Source: Eubacteriales bacterium
GTDB lineage: Bacteria; Bacillota; Clostridia; Tissierellales; GPF-1
Length of the DNA: 64,000 bases
Reading direction: 5' to 3'
NCBI GenBank assembly: GCA_030625815.1
Contig: DAOUQF010000004.1
Span: forward strand, 62,001 to 126,000
Both the position numbers and the translations under genes were made by a program. The notes under the pieces are model-generated. The model made no database searches. It saw only the letters and a list, made by a program, of their open reading frames with translations, and had not been told where the DNA came from. This document shows positions 8,823 to 17,989 of the stretch, in pieces. Within the stretch, counting starts at the first letter, position 1; every line of letters starts with the position of its first letter.

Positions 8823-9547
8823 GCCTTCACCTCTATTTCGCTGATCTCAACCAATACCAGTGAGATATTGTCTTCTCCGCCCCGCAGCAATGCCTCTTCA
8901 AGCAGTTCTTTCCCTTTGCTGTCCAGGGGAGCATCTGATACCAGTATTGCTTGTAATGCCTTCGCTGGCAATTTATTGCTTAATCCATCGGAACAGAGCA
9001 AAAACAAATCATTCTTTTGAACCGGAAATTGAATCACATCCGCCTCTGCCAGGGAGTGCGTACCCAAGGCGCGGGTAATGATATTGCGGTTTGGATGAGA
9101 AAAAGCTTCTTCCCTGGTAATCTTTCCCGCATCGATCAGCTCTTCCACATAGGAATGATCCTTTGTCAGCAATTCCAGGCTGGCTTCACGCACGCGATAA
9201 ATCCGACTGTCTCCAATGTGCCCGATCCAACCGATGCTGCAATCCGGTTCGATATACAAAAGAGAGGCAGTCGTCCCCATAAGTTTTTTCTCTTTGTTCT
9301 TTGAGGTTTCAAAAACCGTTTGATTCGCGAGTGAAAAACCCTCCGTCAAGATAGAGCGATTGACTTCTTCGCAATTTTGAATGCAGGCGGACAACACCTC
9401 AACGGCCAATCGACTCGCAATTTCTCCGCCAAAATAACCGCCCATCCCGTCCGCTACAATATACAATTGCTCCGATTCACTGATATAAACCGAATCCTCA
9501 TTGATTTCTCTGATTTTCCCTCGATCGGTGCACGAATAGATTTTCAT
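8819..9547 (-). CDS. prpC: PP2C-family protein phosphatase (PrpC/Stp/IreP)
   Basis: 242-residue metal-dependent Ser/Thr phosphatase, partner of PrkC. PP2C metal motifs are present: NEDS near residue 17, DGMGGYFGG near 35, GHIGDSRIY near 110, LCSDGLSN near 185 and GGEDNISLV near 225. A 17-codon in-frame extension exists, but AGGAGG followed by 10 bases points to the ATG at 9547, which also forms an ATGA overlap with rlmN. Coupled translation with the kinase suggests matched amounts of the two enzymes. Confidence 0.96.
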   Translation of the reverse strand: MKIYSCTDRGKIREINEDSVYISESEQLYIVADGMGGYFGGEIASRLAVEVLSACIQNCEEVNRSILTEGFSLANQTVFETSKNKEKKLMGTTASLLYIEPDCSIGWIGHIGDSRIYRVREASLELLTKDHSYVEELIDAGKITREEAFSHPNRNIITRALGTHSLAEADVIQFPVQKNDLFLLCSDGLSNKLPAKALQAILVSDAPLDSKGKELLEEALLRGGEDNISLVLVEISEIEVKA

Positions 9548-10587
9548 TGAGTATCGTCCTCCTGTGATGCAACGAACCGTTGTTTCAATTGGCCGCAAGC
9601 AGCAGAGATGTCCGTTCCAAGTTCTCTTCTTATTGTAACATTCATGACCCCTGCATCTTGTAAATGTTTTTGAAACTTTCGTACAAAGGCAGGTTTGGGT
9701 CGCTTGAAGCTTGGATCCACCGGATTGATGGGAATCAAATTCAAGTGATAATTCTGGTCGCGAAGGATTCCCTTCAATTGCTTTGCATCATCAATTCGAT
9801 CGTTCACACCCTTAATCAGGGTATATTCAAAAGTCGTTCGCCGACCGGTCTTTTTTTGATGATACTTCGTCGCCTTCATCAACTCCGGCAGCTGATATCG
9901 CTTCGCAATCGGCATCAATTCCTCTCGTTTCTCTTGAAAAGGCTGATGCAAAGACACAGACAAATTCACGGGAATTCCCTCATCCGCCAGTGAATAGATA
10001 TTCGGAACAACGCCAGCCGTCGACAAGGTGATATGTCGATATCCCATCCCGCGACCTTCCGGATGATGGATGATTTCAAAAAACGTCTTCACGGCTTCCC
10101 AATTATCCAAGGGTTCCCCCGATCCCATCATCACAAGATTCGTCGATTTCTCGCCAAGAACTTTTTCGATCATCACAACCTGGCCTAAAATTTCACCCGG
10201 GCTAAGATTACGGACAAAGCCTTCTTTGCCTGTTGCGCAAAAAACGCAACCCATCTTGCATCCGACTTGAGTCGACAGGCATAGACTGATCCCATGCTGA
10301 TAAAACATTGCAACCGACTCAACAATATGCCCATCGGACAATTGAAAGAGAAATTTCCGCGTTGGATCCAATTGCGATTGCATTTCATCCACACAGCTCG
10401 GCAAGGCCAGACTTCCCTTCGCATCCAAATCCTCTCTCATCTTTTTCGAGAAGACCGTAATCTCTTCCATCTTTTCTATGGGATTACGATGGATCCATTG
10501 GAAAAACTGCTTGGATCTAAATTTCGGATATCCGAAGTCTCGCATTCGATTTTCTAATTCTTCATAGGATAAGTCTCGGTAATTCAT
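9544..10587 (-). CDS. rlmN: 23S rRNA / tRNA (adenine C2) methyltransferase RlmN
   Basis: 347-residue radical-SAM methyltransferase making 2-methyladenosine at 23S rRNA A2503 and in tRNAs. The cluster motif CKMGCVFC gives Cys110, Cys114 and Cys117. The N-terminal accessory domain (FRSKQFFQWIH), the GEPL motif (GSGEPLDN), and the C-terminal VTIRRELGTDISAACGQL, which holds the methyl-carrying Cys, are all intact. Overlaps rsmB (10584-10587) and prpC (9544-9547). Confidence 0.98.
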   Translation of the reverse strand: MNYRDLSYEELENRMRDFGYPKFRSKQFFQWIHRNPIEKMEEITVFSKKMREDLDAKGSLALPSCVDEMQSQLDPTRKFLFQLSDGHIVESVAMFYQHGISLCLSTQVGCKMGCVFCATGKEGFVRNLSPGEILGQVVMIEKVLGEKSTNLVMMGSGEPLDNWEAVKTFFEIIHHPEGRGMGYRHITLSTAGVVPNIYSLADEGIPVNLSVSLHQPFQEKREELMPIAKRYQLPELMKATKYHQKKTGRRTTFEYTLIKGVNDRIDDAKQLKGILRDQNYHLNLIPINPVDPSFKRPKPAFVRKFQKHLQDAGVMNVTIRRELGTDISAACGQLKQRFVASQEDDTQ

Positions 10588-11891
10588 ATCGTATCCTTTC
10601 TCAAAATTGCAATAAAGAAACCATTCATTCCATCCCGATGAGGCATCAAGGTAATCATGCCCGGATTCTGTTCCAGCGCTATTCTAGAAGCCGGGATCGG
10701 TTTGCCGATCTCTGCCGGAATCAGACCGGTTTCCTCGCACAGCCAAGCCACCTGTTTCTCGTTTTCTTTGCGATTCAAGGTACAGGTTGCGTAAATCAAG
10801 GCTCCCCCCGGCTTGAGATATTGAACCGCTTGTTTCAAAATACGTCTCTGAATCTCAATGATTTCATCCAAATCTTCCGGTTTTCTAAGCAATTTGATCT
10901 CCGGCTTTCTTCCGATCAAACCCAGTGCCGAACAGGGGGCGTCCACCAGACAAAGATCAAATTTTCCGATCCAATCCTCCTGCAGTTTTTCAGCATCTCT
11001 TACGGTAAAACGACAATTGCTGATTCCCAAACGGTTCGCTTCCCGGTGCATCCTTTCGATTTTCTTTTCAAAGATATCATTGGATACAATCTCGCAATCC
11101 GGACATTTTTCCGCCAGATGAAAACTCTTCCCCCCTGGTGCCGCACATAAATCAAGAATGCGACCTTGGGCAGGTGGCGCAATCAAATCGCCGACTAGCA
11201 TGGCACTTTCGTCTTGAATGGAAAATCGGCCATTTTGATAGGCCTCACTTTCTGATAATTCGCTGGCGTGTTCAATGCGCAGTCCGGAAGGCGAATAGGA
11301 AAGCGGAGAAACTTGATAGCCCGCTGCCTTAAGTTCCGCCCGCAATGCTGAAACAGATCCAACCTGTCGGTTCACACGAATCGTCACGCCCCTTTGCAAC
11401 CCCATGGATTCCATCAGCTGAAGCGCAACCGATTCATCATATTGCTTTCGCCATAAATTCGCAATCCAGCCGGGAAATCCCCAAAACAACGCTTTTTCTT
11501 GAAAATTTGCTTGGGTCAAATCCAATAGATCCTCCCGATTCTCAAGAATTCGTCTTAAGACAGCATTGATCATAGCTGATGCATGACTGGTTTTTGGATT
11601 CTTCTTTGCCAAAGAAACCGTTTCAAATACGGCGGCATGATCGGGAATCCAAGGCATAAATAAAATCTGATATGCCCCCATCAATAGAACCACGCGGACT
11701 GCCAATCGATTCTTTTCAAAGGATTGATGCACCACCCTGGCCAGAACGGATTCCAGATAAAGACGGCGTTCTGTAACACCCAGAACCAGTTCGCGAATCA
11801 TCCGCTGATCCTCTGGAGGCACCTTTCCCGTTAATTGCGCATGCAATTCAATATTAAGATAGCGATTTTCATGGATCGCTTGTTTTAACAA
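10584..11891 (-). CDS. rsmB: 16S rRNA (cytosine-967-C5) methyltransferase
   Basis: About 435 residues from the TTG at 11891: NusB-like RNA-binding N-terminus followed by a Rossmann methyltransferase with DLCAAPGGKSFHLAE (SAM binding) and two catalytic cysteines in DAPCSALGLIG and ATCTLNRKENE. The start is unresolved. The reading frame stays open upstream and encodes DARGIAFEL, which resembles the usual RsmB beginning, so translation may start inside the 3' end of fmt, although I see no ATG, GTG or TTG in frame with a good ribosome site within the next 50 bases. The stop overlaps the rlmN start. Confidence 0.94.
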   Translation of the reverse strand: MLKQAIHENRYLNIELHAQLTGKVPPEDQRMIRELVLGVTERRLYLESVLARVVHQSFEKNRLAVRVVLLMGAYQILFMPWIPDHAAVFETVSLAKKNPKTSHASAMINAVLRRILENREDLLDLTQANFQEKALFWGFPGWIANLWRKQYDESVALQLMESMGLQRGVTIRVNRQVGSVSALRAELKAAGYQVSPLSYSPSGLRIEHASELSESEAYQNGRFSIQDESAMLVGDLIAPPAQGRILDLCAAPGGKSFHLAEKCPDCEIVSNDIFEKKIERMHREANRLGISNCRFTVRDAEKLQEDWIGKFDLCLVDAPCSALGLIGRKPEIKLLRKPEDLDEIIEIQRRILKQAVQYLKPGGALIYATCTLNRKENEKQVAWLCEETGLIPAEIGKPIPASRIALEQNPGMITLMPHRDGMNGFFIAILRKDTI

Positions 11892-11899
11892 TTCAAAGG

Positions 11900-12850
11900 C
11901 TATGCCTCTTGCATCTCTTCTTTCGATCGCAACACAACACCTTTCTCCAATGTATTTCCCCTCAAGAATTCCTCTACGGTCATCCGTCGTTTCCCGGGTG
12001 CCTGAATTTCTTGAATCAGCAAAGATCCGACTCCGGTTTGAACCGAAATTCCATTCTTGGAAACCGCCAAGATCTCGCCGGGCTTGCCCTCCGAATCCTC
12101 AGAGCGGCAAACAGAAGCAAAAACTTTCAGCTTTATTGCGTCCGCCCTGGTCCAGGCTCCCGGGAATGGATCAAAGGCACGAATCTGATTGTGAATCGCT
12201 CTCGCGCTTTGCGCCCAATCGATCTCCGCCTCTGCTTTAGAAATTTTCGCGGCATAGGTTGCCTTCGATTCGTCTTGCGGGATCGCGTCGATTTCTTCCC
12301 GAAGCAAACCGTCCAAGACATCGGTAATCATACATGCGCCCATCTTTGATAGTTCATCATGCAATTGACCTGTCGTCAAGGCCTCCGAAATCGCAATGGA
12401 TTCCGATCGATACATATCGCCGGTATCAAGACCGACATCCATCTTCATGATCGTAATGCCCGTCGTCGGATCGCCGGAAAGAATCGCACGGTGAATCGGT
12501 GCGGCACCACGATGTTTTGGCAACAGGGACGCATGAATATTGATACATCCAAAGGTCGGAACGTCCAAAATCTCTTTTGGCAGGATTTGTCCATAGGCCA
12601 CGATGACCATCACGTCCGCCTCCGCCTCCAGAACGCGTTGAATCGCCTCAGGGTCGCGTAATCGATTGGGCTGATAGACGGGAAGACCCAAATCCATGGC
12701 CCTTTTCTTTACTGGAGAAGGGGTCACTTTCTTCCCTCGCCCCCGTGCTCGATCCGGTTGCGTAACAACCATCACAATTTCATGAGATTGATGAATTGCA
12801 TTCAATGCCGAAACAGAAAAATCCGGAGTCCCCATAAAGACTACTCTCAT
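11900..12850 (-). CDS. fmt: Methionyl-tRNA formyltransferase
   Basis: 316 residues. Formylates initiator Met-tRNA using 10-formyl-THF. N-terminal formyltransferase domain with MGTPDFSV at the start, the signature INIHASLLPKHRGAAPIHRAI (Asn, His and downstream Asp in GLDTGDM are the catalytic set), and the C-terminal OB-like tRNA-binding domain. Its start overlaps the def stop as ATGA, matching the universal pairing of Fmt with peptide deformylase. Confidence 0.98.
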   Translation of the reverse strand: MRVVFMGTPDFSVSALNAIHQSHEIVMVVTQPDRARGRGKKVTPSPVKKRAMDLGLPVYQPNRLRDPEAIQRVLEAEADVMVIVAYGQILPKEILDVPTFGCINIHASLLPKHRGAAPIHRAILSGDPTTGITIMKMDVGLDTGDMYRSESIAISEALTTGQLHDELSKMGACMITDVLDGLLREEIDAIPQDESKATYAAKISKAEAEIDWAQSARAIHNQIRAFDPFPGAWTRADAIKLKVFASVCRSEDSEGKPGEILAVSKNGISVQTGVGSLLIQEIQAPGKRRMTVEEFLRGNTLEKGVVLRSKEEMQEA

Positions 12851-13311
12851 TCTTGAACCTCCAAAAGTTCTTCTTCAACTTTGTCAATATAGAGAATCCC
12901 ATTTAAATGGTCATTCTCGTGGCAGATTGCACGAGCAAAAAAGCCTTCTGCTTCCAGAATCTGATCATTTCCTTCTAAATCCATATACTGCAATTTCACA
13001 TAATCCGGGCGCTTTACCTTGCCGGATTTTCCTGGGACAGACAAACAACCCTCATAATCGGTTTGTTCGCCATTCTGCTTAATAATTTCCGGATTGATTA
13101 CGACATGAAGACCAATCTCTTCGATTTCAACCACAAATAATCTTCTGAGAATGCCGATTTGCGGCGCTGCTAAACCCACGCCTTGCTCCGCCCTCATGGT
13201 TTCAATCATATCCTTTGCCAGAATCCGAATTCGATCCGTCACGGTATCGATCGGACGGCTTACCTTGCGTAGAACTGGATCTCCATCGTATCGCATTTGT
13301 CGTATTGCCAT
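12847..13311 (-). CDS. def: Peptide deformylase
   Basis: 154-residue metalloenzyme removing the formyl group from new proteins. The three motifs are GVGLAAPQIG, EGCLSVPG and the metal-binding CHENDHLNG. A GTG two codons upstream is possible, but it abuts AGGAAGG; the ATG at 13311 has the better six-base spacing. It lies between priA and fmt as in Bacillus. Confidence 0.97.
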   Translation of the reverse strand: MAIRQMRYDGDPVLRKVSRPIDTVTDRIRILAKDMIETMRAEQGVGLAAPQIGILRRLFVVEIEEIGLHVVINPEIIKQNGEQTDYEGCLSVPGKSGKVKRPDYVKLQYMDLEGNDQILEAEGFFARAICHENDHLNGILYIDKVEEELLEVQE

Positions 13312-13326
13312 TTTCACCCTTCCTTT

Positions 13327-15630
13327 CTATGCTTCTTCGTTCCATAAAACTGAAATCTGACATCCCTCGGAACGCAATCCGATAAGAGGCGTTTCGATCA
13401 GCTGAAAATATCGATTCCGAAATTCTTCGATTCGGTTCACGGGGATTTGAATAATAAATTCTTTGCGAAAATATCCATCCGCCTTTGAGATTCTGGAAGG
13501 AATCGGTTCCCCGATTTGAATCTCTCCCAGATTTCCTCGCTGTTCCTTCAAAAACAATTGTCTTGCACTTTGAATCCCGCGTTCCAAGCGGTCTTCCTTC
13601 CGCGAGGAGCCAAAGACCGTCAATAAATGGCCAAAGGGAGGGAACTTCAAGACTTGCCTGATGCCTTGTTCATTCTGATAATACCAATCCGACGAATGGG
13701 TTGCAACCGCCTCAATGGCATAATGATTGGGAGAATAGGTCTGCAGCACCACATGGCCGGCGTGATCGCCTCGCCCTGCTCGACCGGACACCTGATCCAA
13801 CAATTGATAGGTTCGGTCCGCTGCATCGTAATGGCTGCCATACAGCGATAGATCCGCTGCCAAAACGCCAATCAATGTGACTCCTGGAAAATCCCACCCC
13901 TTGGCAATCATCTGCGTGCCAATCACGATATCGCAATTTCCGGACTTGATCGTTTCGTAAAGTTCCTGAAAACTTTCCTTGGATCGCGTCGTGTCATAAT
14001 CCATCCGTACAATTTTCGTTTCTGGAAAGGCTTTTTGCACAATTCTCTCCAATTTTTGCGTCCCCGCTGAAAAAGGCTTCAGCCAGGTGCTTCCGCAGCT
14101 TGGGCAGGTGCGAATTTTAGGAAATCTGCGCCCGCAAAGATGACACCGCAGGGATCCGTCCTCGTGATGATAGGTCAAGGACACATCGCAATGGCTACAC
14201 TTCAACGCTTCTCCGCAAGCCCTGCACGAGATAAATCCGGAATACCCCCTTCGATTCAAGAACAAAATCACCTGTTCCTTTCGCGCAAGGGTTTCCTTCA
14301 TTTCCGCATACAGGCTTCGGCTAATCATGCTCCGATTCCCCTGCTTCAGTTCTTCGCGAAGATCGATTACTTCCACGCTGGGCAATACCGCATCCCTCGC
14401 ACGCTCCCGTAACGGGGTGTAGTGATAGGTATCGGATTGCGCCGCATAATATTGCTCAAAGGTCGGTGTAGCAGAACCCAAAATAACGGGTGCTTCCACC
14501 CTTTTCCCAAGTTGTGCCGCCACTTCAGCGGCGCGAAATCGTGGCGCCGACTGAGAATGATACGATCGATCATGACACTCGTCGACAATGATCAACCCTA
14601 AATTCCGCATGGGCGAAAACAAAGCGGATCGTGTCCCCAAAACCAATGAAACCTGATTTTTCGCGATACGATCCCAGGCATGCTTTCTTTCCTTTACCGA
14701 GAGACGACTATGCAAAACTGCAACGGAAACTTGAAATCGCTGTCGAATTCTGTCAATCATTTGCGGCGTTAAGGCAATCTCTGGAATCAAATAACAAACC
14801 GTCTGATTCTTTGCAAGCATCTGATCGATATAATGAAAATAGATCTCGGTCTTTCCGCTTCCGGTCACCCCATGAAGCAGGATCGGTTTTTCACTTCCGA
14901 TTTGCTGGATTTCTTCCAAAACAACCGACTGCGCATCGGTCAGTTCATAGATCCGAATCGATTGCTCCGGCGTTCCAGGTCCCTTTGGCTCTCGCACTTC
15001 AATCATCTCTTTTTCCCGCATCGTTTTCAAAATGCTTGTATTGGACAATTGAAGCGTCTCGAGTAGAACGGAAACCAAAGTCCAGTCTCCCTGATCGCTC
15101 AAATACTGAAAAACTTGATTCTGTTTGCGCGCCTGCCGAGAAGGTGCAATCACTGGCTGCGCCAAACAAATTTCGCAGTCTCGAATCGCGAACTGCGTCT
15201 TCTTCACTTTCTCCTGGATCGTAAAAAGAAAATGATTAGAATCCATCGGTTGCTTAACATTTTCGCTTTCCTGAAAAATCACGCCAGTTTCGTGATGAAT
15301 CAGCTCATAGGACGAAAAAGCGTATTCCGGGAAAAAGAGTCTTGCGGTTTCATAAAAGGGTGAAAAATATTCCTGCCGAATCCACAGCAAAAGAGACAAT
15401 CGTTCGGCAGACAAAGTTAGACTTTGCGGAAACCGGCCGACAATAGGCTTTAGGGCATATTTCCCTTGATGATCTTCTCTTGTTCGAATCACCAAGCCCT
15501 TCTTGATCCGATTCCCCTTTCCAAAAGGAAGCGCAACCAGTTCCCCCGGGGAAACCCACTCCTTGGCAGGCACCGAATAGGTGAATACCTGATGCATCCC
15601 CAATTGGAAAACCAACACCTCGGCAAACAC
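13327..15630 (-). CDS. priA: Primosomal replication restart helicase PriA
   Basis: 767 residues from the proposed GTG at 15630. It reloads the replisome at collapsed forks. Order: DNA-binding N-terminal domain, helicase core with GVTGSGKTEIYF (Walker A), LIIVDECHD (motif II; DECH where DEEH is more usual), and the zinc-binding insert with eight Cys (CRACG, CSHC, CHLCG, CPSCG). A TTG 14 codons upstream has no ribosome site; GTG at 15630 lies 8 bases after GGGAG and overlaps the coaBC stop as TAGTG. Confidence 0.96.
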   Translation of the reverse strand: MFAEVLVFQLGMHQVFTYSVPAKEWVSPGELVALPFGKGNRIKKGLVIRTREDHQGKYALKPIVGRFPQSLTLSAERLSLLLWIRQEYFSPFYETARLFFPEYAFSSYELIHHETGVIFQESENVKQPMDSNHFLFTIQEKVKKTQFAIRDCEICLAQPVIAPSRQARKQNQVFQYLSDQGDWTLVSVLLETLQLSNTSILKTMREKEMIEVREPKGPGTPEQSIRIYELTDAQSVVLEEIQQIGSEKPILLHGVTGSGKTEIYFHYIDQMLAKNQTVCYLIPEIALTPQMIDRIRQRFQVSVAVLHSRLSVKERKHAWDRIAKNQVSLVLGTRSALFSPMRNLGLIIVDECHDRSYHSQSAPRFRAAEVAAQLGKRVEAPVILGSATPTFEQYYAAQSDTYHYTPLRERARDAVLPSVEVIDLREELKQGNRSMISRSLYAEMKETLARKEQVILFLNRRGYSGFISCRACGEALKCSHCDVSLTYHHEDGSLRCHLCGRRFPKIRTCPSCGSTWLKPFSAGTQKLERIVQKAFPETKIVRMDYDTTRSKESFQELYETIKSGNCDIVIGTQMIAKGWDFPGVTLIGVLAADLSLYGSHYDAADRTYQLLDQVSGRAGRGDHAGHVVLQTYSPNHYAIEAVATHSSDWYYQNEQGIRQVLKFPPFGHLLTVFGSSRKEDRLERGIQSARQLFLKEQRGNLGEIQIGEPIPSRISKADGYFRKEFIIQIPVNRIEEFRNRYFQLIETPLIGLRSEGCQISVLWNEEA

Positions 15631-16817
15631 TATTTCGACTCCCGAATTCTCAGAAACCGATCGAGAATGCAATCGGCAACCGATGCCTTCGTCATTTTCG
15701 GCAATGATTCCACACCATCCAAGTCAACCAGTGCAACCTGGTTTTCTTCAGAACCAAATCCAATGTCCGCGCGGGATATATCGTTGGCAACCACCAAATC
15801 CAAGGCTTTCTCCTCGCATTTTTTCTTCGCGTTTTCAATGAGGTTCTGACTCTCGGCAGCAAATCCAATCACAACTTGTCCCGCTTTTCTCGGAGTTGTG
15901 CGTAAAATATCCACGGTTCTGACTAGGGTCAATTGAAGCGCGCCGTCGCCCTTTTTGATTTTTTCTTTTTCCACCCGATTCGGTTGATAGTCCAAAGGCG
16001 CAGCAGCCATAATCAATCCATCTGTATGCTGAAAAGAGCTTGCTACAGCCTCAGCCATATCACTCGTTGTTTCAATGGGTATCCAATTTACAACAGATTG
16101 CAAGGATTTCGGACAAGTTCTTGCGATCAAATCCACCCTTGCGCCTCGCTGGCTGGCTTGTTTCGCCAGCTCAAATCCCATCTTTCCCGTCGAACGATTG
16201 GTGATCAAACGAACCGGATCGATGGCTGCCGCTGTCGGGCCCGCAGTGATCGTCAAAGACACGCCCGAAAAATCAGTTTTCGTCAAACTCTTTTCCATGG
16301 CAAACACAATCTCTTCAACATCCAATAATTTGCCTTTCCCGATATCGCCGCAAGCAAGCCTGCCTTCCGCCGTATCCAGCACAAGAACCCCTCGCCTGCG
16401 CAAGGTCTCCATATTTTCTTGAACGGCGGGATGCTCAAACATCTTCGTATTCATCGCGGGAGCTACCATCACGGGAGCGGTCGTTGCAAGAATCGCTGTG
16501 CTCAAAAAATCATCGGCGATTCCGTTCGCCATCTTCCCAATCATATTCGCCGTTGCGGGAACAACCGCAAAAAGATCCGCCTTCTGAGATAAAGAAATAT
16601 GTGCCAATTCCCACCCCGTAGGCGTTTCAAATTGCTCAACAACGACTGGATTCCCCGATAAGGTTTGAAAGGTTAAGGGATTGATAAAAGAAGTGGCATG
16701 TTTCGTCATCACAACATCAACATGCGCGCCGGCTTTAATCAATCGACTGCATAAATCAGCCGCTTTATATGCCGCAATCCCTCCCGTTACACCAAGAACG
16801 ATATTCTTTCCTTTCAT
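15630..16817 (-). CDS. coaBC: Bifunctional phosphopantothenoylcysteine decarboxylase / phosphopantothenate--cysteine ligase
   Basis: 395-residue coenzyme A synthesis enzyme. The N-terminal flavodoxin-like CoaC half has GVTGGIAAYKA, His in TKHATSFINP, and PAMNTKMF (FMN and substrate binding). The CoaB half begins near residue 185 with the nucleotide site ITAGPTAAAIDPVR and ITNRSTGKMG. ATG behind GGAGGTCAAAG. It follows rpoZ and precedes priA, the order seen in Bacillus. Confidence 0.97.
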   Translation of the reverse strand: MKGKNIVLGVTGGIAAYKAADLCSRLIKAGAHVDVVMTKHATSFINPLTFQTLSGNPVVVEQFETPTGWELAHISLSQKADLFAVVPATANMIGKMANGIADDFLSTAILATTAPVMVAPAMNTKMFEHPAVQENMETLRRRGVLVLDTAEGRLACGDIGKGKLLDVEEIVFAMEKSLTKTDFSGVSLTITAGPTAAAIDPVRLITNRSTGKMGFELAKQASQRGARVDLIARTCPKSLQSVVNWIPIETTSDMAEAVASSFQHTDGLIMAAAPLDYQPNRVEKEKIKKGDGALQLTLVRTVDILRTTPRKAGQVVIGFAAESQNLIENAKKKCEEKALDLVVANDISRADIGFGSEENQVALVDLDGVESLPKMTKASVADCILDRFLRIRESK

Positions 16818-16832
16818 CTTTGACCTCCGATC

Positions 16833-17102
16833 TTATTCGGTCGCTTGTCCTTCTCCAATTATCGATTCAACCGCTTCCACAACCTCTGCCGGCTCCTCAA
16901 TCGCATTTGGATCATATTCGGTATAATGCACCTTGTCTTCATAAAATTCTTCGACGGCCACCGAAATTGGTTTCGTTGATTCGCTTTCCACCAAGGGTTC
17001 ATTCTTCTCAATCAATTGGCGCGCGCGTTTTGCAACCACCATCACCAAGGTATAACGACTGTCTACCTTCTCCATTAATTCGTCAATATTAGGCTTCAAC
17101 AT
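16833..17102 (-). CDS. rpoZ: RNA polymerase omega subunit
   Basis: 89-residue subunit that helps assemble and stabilise RNA polymerase. The conserved LMEKVDSRYTLVMVVAKRARQL core is at residues 8-29, followed by an acidic tail. The ATG at 17102 lies nine bases behind GGGAGG, inside the 3' end of gmk (14-base overlap). The longer in-frame reading from 17138 lacks a ribosome site. Confidence 0.95.
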   Translation of the reverse strand: MLKPNIDELMEKVDSRYTLVMVVAKRARQLIEKNEPLVESESTKPISVAVEEFYEDKVHYTEYDPNAIEEPAEVVEAVESIIGEGQATE

Positions 17103-17712
17103 AAAACTCTTCCTCCCTGTAATTATGAATTCTCTCATGATTTCTTTTGATCAAACAACGTTCAGCCTTTACAACAGCTTCCATCTCTTCAACTGCCGCA
17201 TCAACTTCATCGTTTACAATGCAATATTCATACTCAAACGCCAGTTCGATTTCCTCTAATGCGGCACCGAGCCGTTTTTTGAGGGATTCTTCCGTTTCCG
17301 TCCCCCGTGAAGTGATTCTCTTTTGCAGTTCCTTCAGGGTTGGCGGCAAGATAAAGACAAAAACACCATCTGGGTATGTCTCTTTTATCTTCAAGGCTCC
17401 CTGGATATCAATTTCAAGCAATACATCATTTCCGGCTTCCAAGGCATCAAGAACGAATTTTTTAGGCGTGCCGTAGTAATTTCCGTACACTTCCGCATAC
17501 TCCAAAAACCCGTCGTCGCCAATCTGCTCGATAAATTCCTCTTTTGTAAAGTAGTGATAACTCACTCCTGGCTTTTCCATATTTCTCGGCGCGCGCGTCG
17601 TTGCCGAAATAGATAATTTGATATCGGCCTGCTTGGCTAAAAGAGCGGAACAAACCGTGCCTTTGCCGGCTCCAGATGGTCCTGAAACCACAATTAATAA
17701 TCCCTTTGACAT
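17089..17712 (-). CDS. gmk: Guanylate kinase
   Basis: 207 residues. Phosphorylates GMP to GDP. P-loop GPSGAGKGTV near residue 10, GMP-binding segment TTRAPR and GVSYHYFTKEEF, LLEIDIQGA, and the lid with TSRGTETEESLKKRL. The ATG at 17712 follows AGGAGGAGTTCT; a 34-codon upstream extension overlaps remA and is rejected. Part of the conserved yicC-remA-gmk-rpoZ block. Confidence 0.97.
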   Translation of the reverse strand: MSKGLLIVVSGPSGAGKGTVCSALLAKQADIKLSISATTRAPRNMEKPGVSYHYFTKEEFIEQIGDDGFLEYAEVYGNYYGTPKKFVLDALEAGNDVLLEIDIQGALKIKETYPDGVFVFILPPTLKELQKRITSRGTETEESLKKRLGAALEEIELAFEYEYCIVNDEVDAAVEEMEAVVKAERCLIKRNHERIHNYREEEFYVEA

Positions 17713-17722
17713 AGAACTCCTC

Positions 17723-17980
17723 CTAGACATCCGCTGACTTGTGATCTTCCAAGCGATGTGCGACCGTTTCCGGCTGCACCGCTGAAAGGATGATATGATT
17801 GCTGTCTGCCACAATCACAGCCCGAGTACGGCGCCCATAGGTGGCGTCAATCAATCGGTTCGCCTCTCTCGCTTCTTGAATCAGCCTTTTGATCGGCGCG
17901 GATTCTGGATTGACGATTGCAATAATCCGTTTAACCGGCACTATATTTCCAAATCCAATATTGACAAACTTCGATTGCAT
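17723..17980 (-). CDS. remA: RemA-like DUF370 DNA-binding regulator
   Basis: 85-residue protein of the RemA/YlzA family. In Bacillus subtilis RemA is a DNA-binding activator of biofilm matrix and osmoprotection genes and forms ring-shaped oligomers. Family segments [24 protein letters not shown] and the basic [12 protein letters not shown] are intact. It sits between yicC and gmk as in nearly all Bacillota; the target genes here are unknown. Confidence 0.94.
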   Translation of the reverse strand: MQSKFVNIGFGNIVPVKRIIAIVNPESAPIKRLIQEAREANRLIDATYGRRTRAVIVADSNHIILSAVQPETVAHRLEDHKSADV

Positions 17981-17989
17981 TCGCCCCTC

